DNA from: Tunicatimonas pelagia
Lineage (GTDB): Bacteria > Bacteroidota > Bacteroidia > Cytophagales > Cyclobacteriaceae
Length of the DNA: 64,000 bases
Direction: 5' to 3'
NCBI RefSeq assembly: GCF_030506325.1
Contig: NZ_CP120683.1
Location: 6,700,501-6,764,500 of the forward strand
The position numbers were made by a program, and so were the translations under genes. Each line of letters opens with the position of its first letter. The first letter of the stretch is position 1. The notes beneath the pieces were generated by a model, which saw only the letters and a list, made by a program, of their open reading frames with translations, was not told where the DNA came from and did no database searches. This document shows positions 26,577 through 35,099 of this stretch, piece after piece.

Positions 26577-27423
26577 AGTGTTGTTTGTTTGCGTTGATTA
26601 AAGTTTCTTCTTTGTTGTGGCGAGGTTGTAGTTTAGGAACAACAATCAGTTGCCTCTGATCGCGAATAAGTCTTACCGCGAGCCGTTGCTCTGGATGAGA
26701 AAAAGTTTCTTCGACGATGGCCTGCGTAACAACTTCTTCCACTGCTCCATAGGCAATGGTTTCACCCTGCTTCAGAAAAAGAATATCATCGGCGTACTGA
26801 ATGGCCAAGTTCAGATCGTGCAGAATAGCTAATAAGCCAAAGGGGCGTAAGCATAAGTCTTTCGCCAACCCCAATAATCGCTGCTGCTGCGCCAAGTCCA
26901 GGCTGGAAGTAGGTTCATCAAGTAGCAAGTACCGGGGTTGAGATAAAGCCCCTCGGTAGGTTTCCCCCCCGAGTTGCGCCATCACCCGAGCCATCTGCAC
27001 CCGCTGCTGCTCACCTCCCGAAAGAGTTTGGTACGCTCGTCCCTGGAAAGGGACTAGTCCAGTCAGTCGCATCACTTCGCTTATGATGAGTTGGTTCTCC
27101 TGATCCGAAGTACGGTGAGCGAAGCGGCCAACTTCAATCACCTGTTCTACTGTGAAGGGGAAGTTTACCGTCGTGTGTTGCGGTAGCACCGCCCGTACCT
27201 GCGATAGCTCCCGGCTAGAGTGATTGGCTAGTAGCCGACCGTTCAGGTGAACCTGCCCCCGGTCGGGTTGATCTTCGCCCGATACGATACGAAGCAATGT
27301 GCTCTTTCCGGCTCCGTTCGGTCCCACCACTGCCGTGAACCGTCCGGGCGTAAGGGTAAGCGAACAATTATTGAGTAGTACTTTCTGCCCAATTCGGCGC
27401 GATATGTCGGTAGCCCGCAGCAT
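26560..27423 (-). CDS. hmuV: Heme ABC transporter ATP-binding protein
   Basis: 287 residues from ATG at 27423; an open frame further up overlaps the permease and is not used. Walker A (VVGPNGAGKSTLLR), signature (LSGGEQQRVQMARV) and Walker B (YLLLDEPTSSLD) are intact, with the downstream switch His (ILHDLNLA). It powers heme import with the permease encoded just upstream; start and permease stop overlap (TGATG). Confidence 0.93.
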   Translation of the reverse strand: MLRATDISRRIGQKVLLNNCSLTLTPGRFTAVVGPNGAGKSTLLRIVSGEDQPDRGQVHLNGRLLANHSSRELSQVRAVLPQHTTVNFPFTVEQVIEVGRFAHRTSDQENQLIISEVMRLTGLVPFQGRAYQTLSGGEQQRVQMARVMAQLGGETYRGALSQPRYLLLDEPTSSLDLAQQQRLLGLAKDLCLRPFGLLAILHDLNLAIQYADDILFLKQGETIAYGAVEEVVTQAIVEETFSHPEQRLAVRLIRDQRQLIVVPKLQPRHNKEETLINANKQHYESHP

Positions 27424-28487
27424 CAGATCAATTGGCGTTTTTGGGTAGCTCGCAGCAGATAGATAAAGAAAGGAGCTCCAACTGCCGCCGTAATGGCACC
27501 AATGGGAAGTTCCGCCGGGGAGACGACAGTGCGAGCCAGCATATCGGCCAGCAAGAGTAAGCACGCTCCACCCAGCGCTGAAGCCGGAAGTACCAACCGC
27601 TGATCGGAGGTAAAGGCAACCCGGATAATATGGGGTACAACCAAGCCTACAAAACCGATAATGCCGGAGAAAGCCACCGAAACACCTATCGCCAACGCAC
27701 TGAGTAATACAATAATTAGCTTAACTCGCTCTACCGCCACGCCAGAATGGTACGCCTCCGCTTCGCCTAGTGCAATAGCATTCAGCGGACGGGCCACTGC
27801 CAGCAGACCAATAATCGCTAAACCCACTAATGGGGTGAGTACATATAATTTATCCCAGGTGGCGGCACTCAGGTCACCCAGCGTCCAGAAAGTGTACGCC
27901 CGTAGCTGGTTGTCGTCAGCGTAAAAAGTAGCTATTCCGATGACAGCCGCAGCTAGAGCCGATATAGCTACTCCGCCCAAAATGAGGTAGGTGATATGCA
28001 TTCGGTTCGCTGCTTGTCCGATTCGTAAGGTGAAGAAGGTGGCAGCTAATCCTCCCAAAAAGGAGAACAGGGGTAATAACCACGTCTGAGCCCACTCCGC
28101 CAGTTGAGGAAATCGGGTGCTGACGAACATGATGACGAAGATGGCTCCTACTGCTGCTCCGCTAGAAATACCGATGATACCGGGCTCCACTAGCGGGTTG
28201 CGAAACAAACCCTGTAAGGCAGCTCCACTCAACCCCAAGGCCGCCCCGATAAGTACAGTAAAAAGCAAGCGAGGTAGCCGAATGCTTAGCAGCACAATCT
28301 GAGCGGTATCTTCTGTATCAGCTACTATGCCCAGCTTTTGTCCTATGATCCGTAGTACATCGGTCAACGTGATAGAAACAGCTCCTACGACTAACGAACT
28401 GAGCAGCACTCCAACAAGCAGTATCGCTAACAGACTAAGCGTTAGGGTTCGAGAATTACTTTTCCGGACGGTCAGTACGCTGGGCAT
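27423..28487 (-). CDS. hmuU: Heme ABC transporter permease (FecCD family)
   Basis: About 354 residues from ATG at 28487; an alternative ATG at 28520 would add 11 residues. Nine to ten membrane helices and FecCD motifs are visible (GLSGAALQGLFRNPLVEPGIIGISSGAAVGA; FSGIIGFVGLVVPHIIR). It forms the inner-membrane channel for heme with the ATPase. It overlaps the 3' end of the binding-protein gene, so the locus is tightly coupled. Confidence 0.92.
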   Translation of the reverse strand: MPSVLTVRKSNSRTLTLSLLAILLVGVLLSSLVVGAVSITLTDVLRIIGQKLGIVADTEDTAQIVLLSIRLPRLLFTVLIGAALGLSGAALQGLFRNPLVEPGIIGISSGAAVGAIFVIMFVSTRFPQLAEWAQTWLLPLFSFLGGLAATFFTLRIGQAANRMHITYLILGGVAISALAAAVIGIATFYADDNQLRAYTFWTLGDLSAATWDKLYVLTPLVGLAIIGLLAVARPLNAIALGEAEAYHSGVAVERVKLIIVLLSALAIGVSVAFSGIIGFVGLVVPHIIRVAFTSDQRLVLPASALGGACLLLLADMLARTVVSPAELPIGAITAAVGAPFFIYLLRATQKRQLI

Positions 28488-29316
28488 GCTCTTCGGGATG
28501 AGTAAGATAAAAGAGTTCACGAGCGGCTTCGGCTACACGAGGTCCCCAGTTGGTCAGTTTGACCCCATTTATGGAAATGATCTGTCGCTGCTTACCAGCA
28601 GTGGTTTGGGCTACGCCCGGAATCTCCAGTACCCCGTCAATACCTCCTAAACTTTGCAGTCCCGAATCAAAAAACAAAATGTAGTCAGGGTTGGCCTTAA
28701 TAAGCGATTCGGTATTGAGCGGTTTGAAACCCTCAATTTTGGGAACGGCATTCTGAGCACCCGCCAGTTCAATGATAGAGAAAGGAGAGTCACTACCACC
28801 CACCTGCATACTCCCGGCTCCTCGGGCGTATACTCCTAGTACTTTCGGACGTTGGTCACTACTCTCAACCAGTTGTTTAACTTCCGCCAGTTCCTGCTCC
28901 AACTCAGTAATCAGTTCTTGTCCCGCATCTTCCTCGTCTAGGGCTTCGGCAATCACATCAATCCGATCACGGGTACTTTCCCAGGTGCGATCCTGAGTTA
29001 CCACTTCAGTAGGGATACCCGTAGCGAGCAGTTGCTCTACCAGCGCATCCTTTACGTATTCTTCTTCCAAGATCACCAGATCGGGATTCTGCGAAATGAT
29101 GCCTTCGGCTCCGATACTGTTTCGGTAGCCAATAGAAGGAAGTCCCTGCAAATGTTCGGGGTAAACGCTAGTACGGTCAGTCGCCACAATTTTATCGCAG
29201 TAGCCCAGGGCACAAACAATCTCAGAGGATGAGCTACCCGCCGTCACGATGCGTTGCTGGGCGGCTAGCGGTAAGCTGATAACGATCAGCAGTAGATATA
29301 TTACGTTCTTTTTCAT
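28456..29316 (-). CDS. hmuT: Periplasmic heme-binding protein of the ABC transporter
   Basis: 286 residues from ATG at 29316 (another ATG lies at 29328). Signal peptide MKKNVIYLLLIVISLPLAAQ, then a PF01497-type binding fold (RIVTAGSSSSEIVCALGYCDKIVATDRTS; SIGYRNSIGAEGIISQNPDLVI). It should carry heme from the outer-membrane receptor to the permease. It starts about 12 bp after the ChaN-like gene. Confidence 0.9.
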   Translation of the reverse strand: MKKNVIYLLLIVISLPLAAQQRIVTAGSSSSEIVCALGYCDKIVATDRTSVYPEHLQGLPSIGYRNSIGAEGIISQNPDLVILEEEYVKDALVEQLLATGIPTEVVTQDRTWESTRDRIDVIAEALDEEDAGQELITELEQELAEVKQLVESSDQRPKVLGVYARGAGSMQVGGSDSPFSIIELAGAQNAVPKIEGFKPLNTESLIKANPDYILFFDSGLQSLGGIDGVLEIPGVAQTTAGKQRQIISINGVKLTNWGPRVAEAARELFYLTHPEEHAQRTDRPEK

Positions 29317-29328
29317 AGAAATTAGCAT

Positions 29329-30207
29329 TTAGTAAGTCTTAGTCATGTCACTAGGTATACAGATAGTGAAGTCGGCATCGGTTTGATTTTCTTCTACTAG
29401 TTCATCAATAGTATCCTGTTCTACCGAATGGATATTCATAATAATTAAGTCCGGTTGGGCTTGCCGTAGGTACCAGGCAATTCCTTCTTTGTCTTGGGAA
29501 TGATAGCTTCCGTTGACGTGGAACACGGGACGGGGCAACTGCTGAAGTACGAAGTGAGCCATAGTGGCATCTTTCACCGCTTGGGCATGTACTAGGGTTT
29601 CAGCCTCTCCGGTATCACCTCCGTGGCTGCTTCCGCCCATCATCGCGAGCATTTCCTGGTAGCTGGATAGTTGCATATCGACGGTGATGGGTAGGGGCGC
29701 GACCCACTGCTTCGCTTGATCGGACAGTGAATCTAGTGCAGCCAGACCCTGCCGGTAGACCAGGTTGGCGTAGCGACGGGGAACATTGGAGGCGACCACC
29801 GGAATATCATTCGCCTTGGCGAACTCAATCAGCGGTTGGTAGTCGGTAGCGTAGTTGTTCCATACCTTGGCTTCATTCAGCAGGTGCTTCTCCTGAATGG
29901 TACCCAGTAAGTACTCATCCAGCACCAGTTGATTATCGGCTTCAAACATCTCCATTGCTAGTACGAGGCTGTCGTGTTCTTGGTGCAGATCGCGGAGCAG
30001 TTGCAGTTCCAGCCAGTGGCAAATAGGGTTGTTGTGCAATTCGCCAAATAACACCACATCAGCCTTGGCTAGAGTTCGGAGCATTTTAGCGTAGGAAGTC
30101 GGCTTACCCTTTTGGTTGAATAGTTGGTAAGCGGGCAACTGCTGCGCCCAGCTACCGGAGGCTATTAGCCATAAGATACTCAGTACTGTTATTCGTCGGA
30201 TCATCAT
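29329..30207 (-). CDS. ChaN-like heme-binding protein
   Basis: 292 residues with a signal peptide (ILWLIASGSWAQ). Typical ChaN/PF04187 motifs follow: VVLFGELHNNPICHWLELQLL, LAMEMFEADNQLVLDEYL, and HAQAVKDATMAHFVL. ChaN from Campylobacter binds two stacked hemes, and the family sits in heme or iron loci. No lipobox Cys is seen, so it is likely periplasmic. It overlaps the upstream small gene by 4 bp and precedes hmuT. Confidence 0.88.
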   Translation of the reverse strand: MMIRRITVLSILWLIASGSWAQQLPAYQLFNQKGKPTSYAKMLRTLAKADVVLFGELHNNPICHWLELQLLRDLHQEHDSLVLAMEMFEADNQLVLDEYLLGTIQEKHLLNEAKVWNNYATDYQPLIEFAKANDIPVVASNVPRRYANLVYRQGLAALDSLSDQAKQWVAPLPITVDMQLSSYQEMLAMMGGSSHGGDTGEAETLVHAQAVKDATMAHFVLQQLPRPVFHVNGSYHSQDKEGIAWYLRQAQPDLIIMNIHSVEQDTIDELVEENQTDADFTICIPSDMTKTY

Positions 30208-30536
30208 TTGTTAGGGTCTAGTACCTGTTGCACTTGAAGTAGTACTTGGGTCTCGGCTAAGGCTTGCCTCAACTGTTCGTACTCGTGGCGGATGAAGGTG
30301 AATTGAATATCGCGATGGCAGGTTTGTAGTACGATATTTTTTTCACCTTCCGGAAACAACATCCCGAATTCATCAAAGTCCGTGTTCTGAACATTATGGC
30401 AGAAGTTATCGAAATCTTGCGGGGAAAAGCCTGCTAACAAGTTAGCGTAGTACAGACTAATGCGGTGACAGCACTTGCACTGGGCAATGCAAATGCGGTG
30501 TGCTTGGTAGAGTACTTGGGGCTGGCAGGGAGGCAT
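30204..30536 (-). CDS. Small cysteine-containing protein, paralog 3
   Basis: 110 residues. The N-terminal cysteines (CIAQCKCC) could form a metal or heme site; two more Cys follow (FCHNV, QTCHRD). The rest (RISLYYANLLAGFSPQDFDNF; IQFTFIRHEYEQLRQALAE; C-terminal helix) aligns with the proteins at 18127-18459 and 18482-18853. Its stop overlaps the ChaN start, so it opens the heme transport part of the locus. Recurrent location in two iron operons suggests a shared regulatory or iron-handling role. Confidence 0.75.
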   Translation of the reverse strand: MPPCQPQVLYQAHRICIAQCKCCHRISLYYANLLAGFSPQDFDNFCHNVQNTDFDEFGMLFPEGEKNIVLQTCHRDIQFTFIRHEYEQLRQALAETQVLLQVQQVLDPNK

Positions 30537-30582
30537 ATAGTACGTTTTTACGGGTGTGCTTTTGGGTTATATCTTGATAAAT

Positions 30583-30628
30583 GCCCCTACGAAGCCCAAC
30601 GAAGTTACTCGGTGGGTTCGTAGGGGGC
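30583..30628 (-). repeat. Stem-loop before the heme transport genes
   Basis: GCCCCTACGAAGCCCA (30583-30598) and TGGGTTCGTAGGGGGC (30613-30628) are near-complementary with a 14-base loop. There is no T-run on the minus strand, so it is not a classic terminator. Confidence 0.65.
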
Positions 30629-30865
30629 TTCTGGTTTGAGGGTTGATTTTCATCAACAGTACAACCGCCAAACCATTATTTTTGAGTAGTTTTAGTACAT
30701 TGTAGAGTAGGTATGTTTATATTCTCTTCGCTACGTCGTGGCGAGTCAGCGAAGCCATCTTACCCACACGGCATCCGCTCGCCACGACGGGACAAAAAAT
30801 TGCCATTTGCTTACTTCACAGTGTATCAGTATCATGTAGTGTAATTCTTGTAGTATATTTTGGTG

Positions 30866-30910
30866 CCCCGACACCAGGGTTTTACGGTTAACTATATACC
30901 CTGGGCGGGG
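30866..30910 (-). terminator. Stem-loop after hmuY, possible attenuating terminator
   Basis: CCCCGACACCAGGGT (30866-30880) pairs with ACCCTGGGCGGGG (30898-30910), with a small bulge. On the minus strand it lies 69 bp after the hmuY stop and is followed by an A/T-rich but not pure-T stretch. Its efficiency is uncertain. Confidence 0.45.
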
Positions 30911-30978
30911 TCTTCAAACTCCGGGTTTTTATCGCTTATCAGTTGAAACTTAGCAGATTCATCCGGAAATAGTTCGTT

Positions 30979-31614
30979 TTAAAACTCGCGACTGCCCCCT
31001 GGTCGTAGTGCGTACTGGAAAGTGAAATGTCCACTTCCGCGAGCCGGAATATTATCAGCAAACTCATCGGTAGAAGTATCGGGATTTCCTTTATACCAGC
31101 TTATAATCTCGAGTTTGGCGAAGTTACCTTCGTTAGTACGAAGTACAATTACTCGACCGGGAATAGGAAGAACGGCTCGGGCAGGCCTGGTTTCCGCTGT
31201 GTATCGATACCAGCTATTTTCGAATTCTGGCCCCGCAGGAATGGCTAAAGCCGAATCAGCATCCGTTCGATAACCATTTTCCGGAGCTGACCCTATACTT
31301 TCAAACACGCCTTCTACTATTTGAGCCTCTACTTGCCCTGATCCGGAAATACCACTATTAACTAGAATGTCGGTATTATCAAAAGCAATATCCCATTCGG
31401 TAGTATTAGCTTGGTCGTCAGGCACTATCTGTCCGCTTTCTAAATCGAAGTAGGTAGTGTCACGACCTCTTCGCCGGGTGCCCGTCTCAAGGTCTTCAAT
31501 TAATACGGTCTCAACTTCCGCAGGGGGAGCAGCCTCTTCGTCTTCCTCACAGCCAGCAAAGACTAACAAAGTACTGAGTAGTCCGAAATAAAATAATGAA
31601 TGTACGCTTCTCAT
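30979..31614 (-). CDS. hmuY: HmuY-family heme-binding lipoprotein
   Basis: 211 residues from ATG at 31614 (a TTG two codons up is less likely). Lipobox FAGC near residue 22, acidic linker, then the HmuY pattern (YFDLESGQIV, TTEWDIAFDNTDILVNSGISGSGQ, KLEIISWYKGNP, FTFQYAL). HmuY in Porphyromonas is a surface hemophore that passes heme to HmuR. It lies 12 bp downstream of the receptor gene. Confidence 0.9.
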   Translation of the reverse strand: MRSVHSLFYFGLLSTLLVFAGCEEDEEAAPPAEVETVLIEDLETGTRRRGRDTTYFDLESGQIVPDDQANTTEWDIAFDNTDILVNSGISGSGQVEAQIVEGVFESIGSAPENGYRTDADSALAIPAGPEFENSWYRYTAETRPARAVLPIPGRVIVLRTNEGNFAKLEIISWYKGNPDTSTDEFADNIPARGSGHFTFQYALRPGGSREF

Positions 31615-31626
31615 CGTCAATATAAT

Positions 31627-33963
31627 TTAGAGGTTAGGTTTAACAAAATTCACTTGTAGTCCAGCGAAGAAAGTGCGTCCGGCTAAAGCCGGTTCGAACG
31701 GGTTGGTTTGATCCGTCAGATTATTCGCTCCAGCTTCCAGGGTGAGCCAGTCGCCGAAGTGCTTACGGGCCGCTAGGTTCACTAGCCAGTAACCATCGGC
31801 GTATTCGCTATCCGCATCTAATACACCACTGCCGTCAAAGTCGCCAACACCCCAGCGGCCCCGGTAGATTCCTCGTAAGGATATGTCAAAGTTGTGGCGA
31901 GAATTGGTATAAAATAGCTTAGCATTACCCGAATGGCGCGAGCGGTTGATTAGTCCCCCGTAATCAGCCGTAGTCACCTGCACCGTACGATTATCAGCGT
32001 TACGGCGAAAAACCTCACCGTTCTCTACCCGTCGGTAGGCCTCCTTGTCGCGGGTATCCAGGTACTGATAACTGATGCTAAACGCCCAGCTGGGGTAGGG
32101 TTCGTAGTCCACTTGGGTTTCTACTCCTTGGGTCAGTACTTCGTCAAAGTTGAAGTAGCTCACAATGTTTTGGTCGTTAGTTTTGATGGCAATCGGCGCG
32201 GTATCAATCAGGTTACGAATGTCGTTTCGGAAAAGATTAACTTGCCAGCGGAGTTGGTCGGATCGCTTGAGCCGAACCCCAAGGTTGTAGGCCAATGAGC
32301 TTTCGGCTTGAATCTCCTCAACAGTAGCCGGATCAATCAAGACCTGCTTGATTTCCCCCCGCTGCTCGAATTCAGCAAACTCTTCTTCCACAATGCGGGA
32401 ACCCAGCACACTGTAGCCCACCCGAGCGTTCGTAAAGTTAAGTAGCAACTGTCGGAAGTCAGGTGCTTTGTAGCCACCGCCGAAGGAGGCCTGTAAACTC
32501 AACCAGTCTAATGCTTCGTAGCCCACCGCCAGCTTAGGACTGAATCGGTCGGCGTAGTCGCTGTGGATATCGTAGCGCCCCCCGGCCACTACATTCCAAC
32601 GGGCAGTAGGCTGCCACTGGTACTGAGCGAAACCGTAGGTCGAGTAAAAGCGGTTCACATCGTCGTAACGAGTCGCTTCTACCCGCTCGGTGAGGTGCCC
32701 GCCGCCCCCCGTGATGATATGCTGGTCGCTGACGTACCAGTCGTACTGGGCTTCGCTACGCTGAAAAAATTGGTCGAAGGTGGTATAGTTAAAAGTTTGG
32801 CCATCGCGCTGGTAGGTTTCGTCCGTTTCAGTTGCATAGCCGGTAATGTAATGCCGTATTTGCATCTTGTGCCGGTCGCTGGGTTGGTATTCCAGAATCG
32901 GCAGTACATTCCAGTCGGTAAGTACATTTTTGCTATCTATCCGCTCTAGCATGATGTCTGAACCTGGGGCAACGTCCACATCACCTTCATCCTCGTTACT
33001 TTCTTGGTAGAATCGACTACTTATCCGGAGATTTAACCGATCGTTGATACGATACGAAACCTTCGGCCCGAACGTTAGCGCCTCATAAGGGGAGACCGTT
33101 TGAGAAACCGTTTCTTCGTTTAGATCATAGCCATCGGAGCGTAGACGGTTAGCAAACATCCGAACCGACAGTCGGTCGTTGCGATAGCCCGCTTCGGCCT
33201 GCGTATCCCAAGTACCAAACGAGCGAAATTGTGAGCCCAGCGAGCCATTCCACCCGGGTTCATTACCGCTCGTGATGATATTGACTACTCCAGCCATCGC
33301 CTCGCTGCCGTAGAGCGAAGAAGAAGGACCACGAATAATTTCTATTCGCTCAATATTGTTCACCGTTAGGCGGGTTAAGTCAACCGTTCCGGCGGTGCGC
33401 CCAATCACGGGTTCCCCGTCAATCAGAATCAGAATATAGTCCGAGTCTAACCCCTGCATCTGCAAGCCCGCCCCGTGGTCGGAGATCATCTGCAAGCCAG
33501 TTTGCTCCTGCAATACTTCGTTGAGCCGTAGTGCCCCAATACGCTCAATCTGCTCGCCGGTAATCACCTGAGCGGGTACGGGTACTTCATCAATAGCCCG
33601 GGCAGTACGGGTAGCTGTTACGATAACTTCGTCTGCTAGCGCACCTGATGTTTCGGTGAGTTGCACCGATACTTCTTTTACTTCCTGTGACGAGAGTGTA
33701 ATTGTCTGCTGCTGAGTTTGATAGCCCAAATAGGATATAACTAGGGTATGTTGCCCAACAGGCAATTGGTTTAAGGAATATTGACCATTTAAATCTGTAG
33801 CAGTACCCCTCGTGGTGTTTTTTACAATGACTGTCGCCCCAGCCAGTGGCTCCCCGCCTTCATCGGTTATCGTCCCGCGTAGCAACTGAGCCTGAACGGA
33901 CGTTACGGTCATCCATAGTATAATCAGCAGGCTAATCTGACTAGTAGGTATCAGTTGTGCCAT
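31627..33963 (-). CDS. hmuR: TonB-dependent heme receptor HmuR-like
   Basis: 778 residues from ATG at 33963. Signal peptide to about residue 25, carboxypeptidase-regulatory-like domain (about 26-110), BtuB-like plug (about 125-225; LNEVLQEQTGLQMISDHGAGLQMQGLDSDYIL-type, IEIIRGPSSSLYGSEAMAGVVNI) and barrel. The partner hmuY and the downstream ABC, ChaN and HmuS genes identify heme as the likely cargo. A Fur-like palindrome and -7 element lie 28 bp upstream. Confidence 0.93.
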   Translation of the reverse strand: MAQLIPTSQISLLIILWMTVTSVQAQLLRGTITDEGGEPLAGATVIVKNTTRGTATDLNGQYSLNQLPVGQHTLVISYLGYQTQQQTITLSSQEVKEVSVQLTETSGALADEVIVTATRTARAIDEVPVPAQVITGEQIERIGALRLNEVLQEQTGLQMISDHGAGLQMQGLDSDYILILIDGEPVIGRTAGTVDLTRLTVNNIERIEIIRGPSSSLYGSEAMAGVVNIITSGNEPGWNGSLGSQFRSFGTWDTQAEAGYRNDRLSVRMFANRLRSDGYDLNEETVSQTVSPYEALTFGPKVSYRINDRLNLRISSRFYQESNEDEGDVDVAPGSDIMLERIDSKNVLTDWNVLPILEYQPSDRHKMQIRHYITGYATETDETYQRDGQTFNYTTFDQFFQRSEAQYDWYVSDQHIITGGGGHLTERVEATRYDDVNRFYSTYGFAQYQWQPTARWNVVAGGRYDIHSDYADRFSPKLAVGYEALDWLSLQASFGGGYKAPDFRQLLLNFTNARVGYSVLGSRIVEEEFAEFEQRGEIKQVLIDPATVEEIQAESSLAYNLGVRLKRSDQLRWQVNLFRNDIRNLIDTAPIAIKTNDQNIVSYFNFDEVLTQGVETQVDYEPYPSWAFSISYQYLDTRDKEAYRRVENGEVFRRNADNRTVQVTTADYGGLINRSRHSGNAKLFYTNSRHNFDISLRGIYRGRWGVGDFDGSGVLDADSEYADGYWLVNLAARKHFGDWLTLEAGANNLTDQTNPFEPALAGRTFFAGLQVNFVKPNL

Positions 33964-33987
33964 AAGGTTAGGTAAGTGTTACTAATT

Positions 33988-34022
33988 TTATTTAGACTTA
34001 TTTTAAATAATATCCAAAGGTA
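33988..34022 (-). promoter_or_regulatory. Promoter and Fur-like operator of the heme locus
   Basis: TTTAGACTTATTTTAAA (33991-34007) is the core of a 23-bp palindrome (33988-34010; 8 of 9 arm positions pair). TACCTTTG on the minus strand (34015-34022) matches TAnnTTTG exactly and lies 7 bp upstream, so the operator covers the likely transcription start. Confidence 0.68.
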
Positions 34023-34139
34023 AGGGCGCAACTTATTCGTGTCAATCGCTGGAGCTAGTCTTTTTTAAGTACTACTACTAGGTATACCACTAGCTACTGC
34101 TAGGGTGTTTGTGACCGACAGCCTTAGGTAGAGTCAATG

Positions 34140-34814
34140 CTACGTCTCACGTTTGGTGAGTAGAATTTGATCGTCTTGATAATGAATAATATCTAAATGT
34201 AATGATTGGATAATCAGCCCTACGGGTGAGGTGACATTTAGCTTCTTAAGTATGCGTTTGCGGTGGGCATTAATAGTATGAGGACTTAGCGAAAGCTGTT
34301 TGGCAATATTTTCAGAAGAGTACTCTTGGGCAATAAGCTGAATAATTTGACGCTCCCGTTTAGTTAGTGAGGCAGCCATTGGATGAACCGGTGAGGTTTG
34401 AGTATCAGGATACGTAAGTAAATCGAGCACAGAGTTGCAGAAAAATTTCTGCCCATCGGCCACTGCTTGGAATGCCCGGATGATTTCGTTTCGGCTGCAA
34501 TCTTTGGTTAAAAAAACAAATACACCCATCTTAATTATCTTAAGTATCCTAGCGTGATTGGTATCAGTGGTTAACACAAAAAACTTGAGTGATGGATACT
34601 GCTTTTGCAAGCTACTCAACTTGGCGATGGTAAAACCAGGTAAAAAAAGATAATCTAACACCAGCACATCGGGCGAATATCGCTGTACTTCGGCAGAAAC
34701 CTTTTCCCAACGGTTAACTGTGCTTACTATCTGAAAAGTTGTCTCACCATTCAGTAAGTACTGAATTCCGGCTGAAGCCAGTTCTTGATTATCCGCCACT
34801 AAAACCTGTATCAT
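34140..34814 (-). CDS. Orphan LuxR-type response regulator
   Basis: 224 residues. Receiver domain (1-120) with phospho-acceptor Asp54 (VLVLDYLF) and conserved Lys (FLTKDCS). GerE/LuxR helix-turn-helix at about 148-212 (LTKRERQIIQLIAQEYSSENIAKQLSLSPHTINAHRKRILKKL). No histidine kinase is adjacent. It lies 130 bp upstream of the heme receptor operator and has a perfect Fur-like palindrome of its own. It may link iron status to another response. Confidence 0.9.
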   Translation of the reverse strand: MIQVLVADNQELASAGIQYLLNGETTFQIVSTVNRWEKVSAEVQRYSPDVLVLDYLFLPGFTIAKLSSLQKQYPSLKFFVLTTDTNHARILKIIKMGVFVFLTKDCSRNEIIRAFQAVADGQKFFCNSVLDLLTYPDTQTSPVHPMAASLTKRERQIIQLIAQEYSSENIAKQLSLSPHTINAHRKRILKKLNVTSPVGLIIQSLHLDIIHYQDDQILLTKRET

Positions 34815-34822
34815 CTATCTTA

Positions 34823-34839
34823 TTTAGAAGACTTCTAAA
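34823..34839 (-). promoter_or_regulatory. Perfect Fur-like palindrome before the LuxR gene
   Basis: TTTAGAAGACTTCTAAA is a perfect 17-bp palindrome around a central A. It begins 9 bp from the start codon, the same spacing as at the receptors at 8306 and 13393. A weak -7-like AGGCTTTG is at 34848-34855. Confidence 0.6.
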
Positions 34840-34855
34840 CTAAGCAACAAAGCCT

Positions 34856-35099
34856 TAGCATACAAGCACTGCATCATTTTGCTGCTAGTTTATAATCGCG
34901 AGTGACTTGCACTTGATAATTAGCTCAAAGCTTGGCGTAACTGATTACCAGCAAAACGAAGATCTACGGTCATTGCTTTGAATTCTTTGTCATATTTTCT
35001 TGCTTCATGTATTATGTCTGTTAAATCAAGTAATACATATTCAACTTTACCTGCCGCCACCGCGAGCAAACCCAATGCAACATTCTATCACCTTGCCCT
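34856..35099. other. Intergenic region, no supported gene
   Basis: A short minus-strand frame (about 34920-35083, about 54 codons ending RFAGNQLRQALS) lacks an ATG start and a known domain. It could be the remnant of a lost gene. Nothing else is visible. Confidence 0.4.

Larger units (their letters stand above)
30537..30978. other. 442-bp intergenic region rich in inverted repeats
   Basis: No gene was found. Four inverted repeats occur: 30583-30628, 30642-30657 (GTTGAT-TTTC-ATCAAC), 30734-30789 (12-bp arms CGTCGTGGCGAG and complement) and 30866-30910. On the minus-strand transcript they lie between hmuY and the ChaN/ABC genes and could cause partial termination or protect the upstream mRNA. 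Confidence 0.6.

Noticed and set aside
27424-27564. Extended N-terminus of the heme ATPase
   Set aside because: This part overlaps the permease C-terminus and has no ATPase similarity; the ATG at 27423 fits the family start.
34920-35083. Minus-strand frame of about 54 codons ending RFAGNQLRQALS
   Set aside because: No ATG, no family match and next to a decayed gene; at best a remnant.
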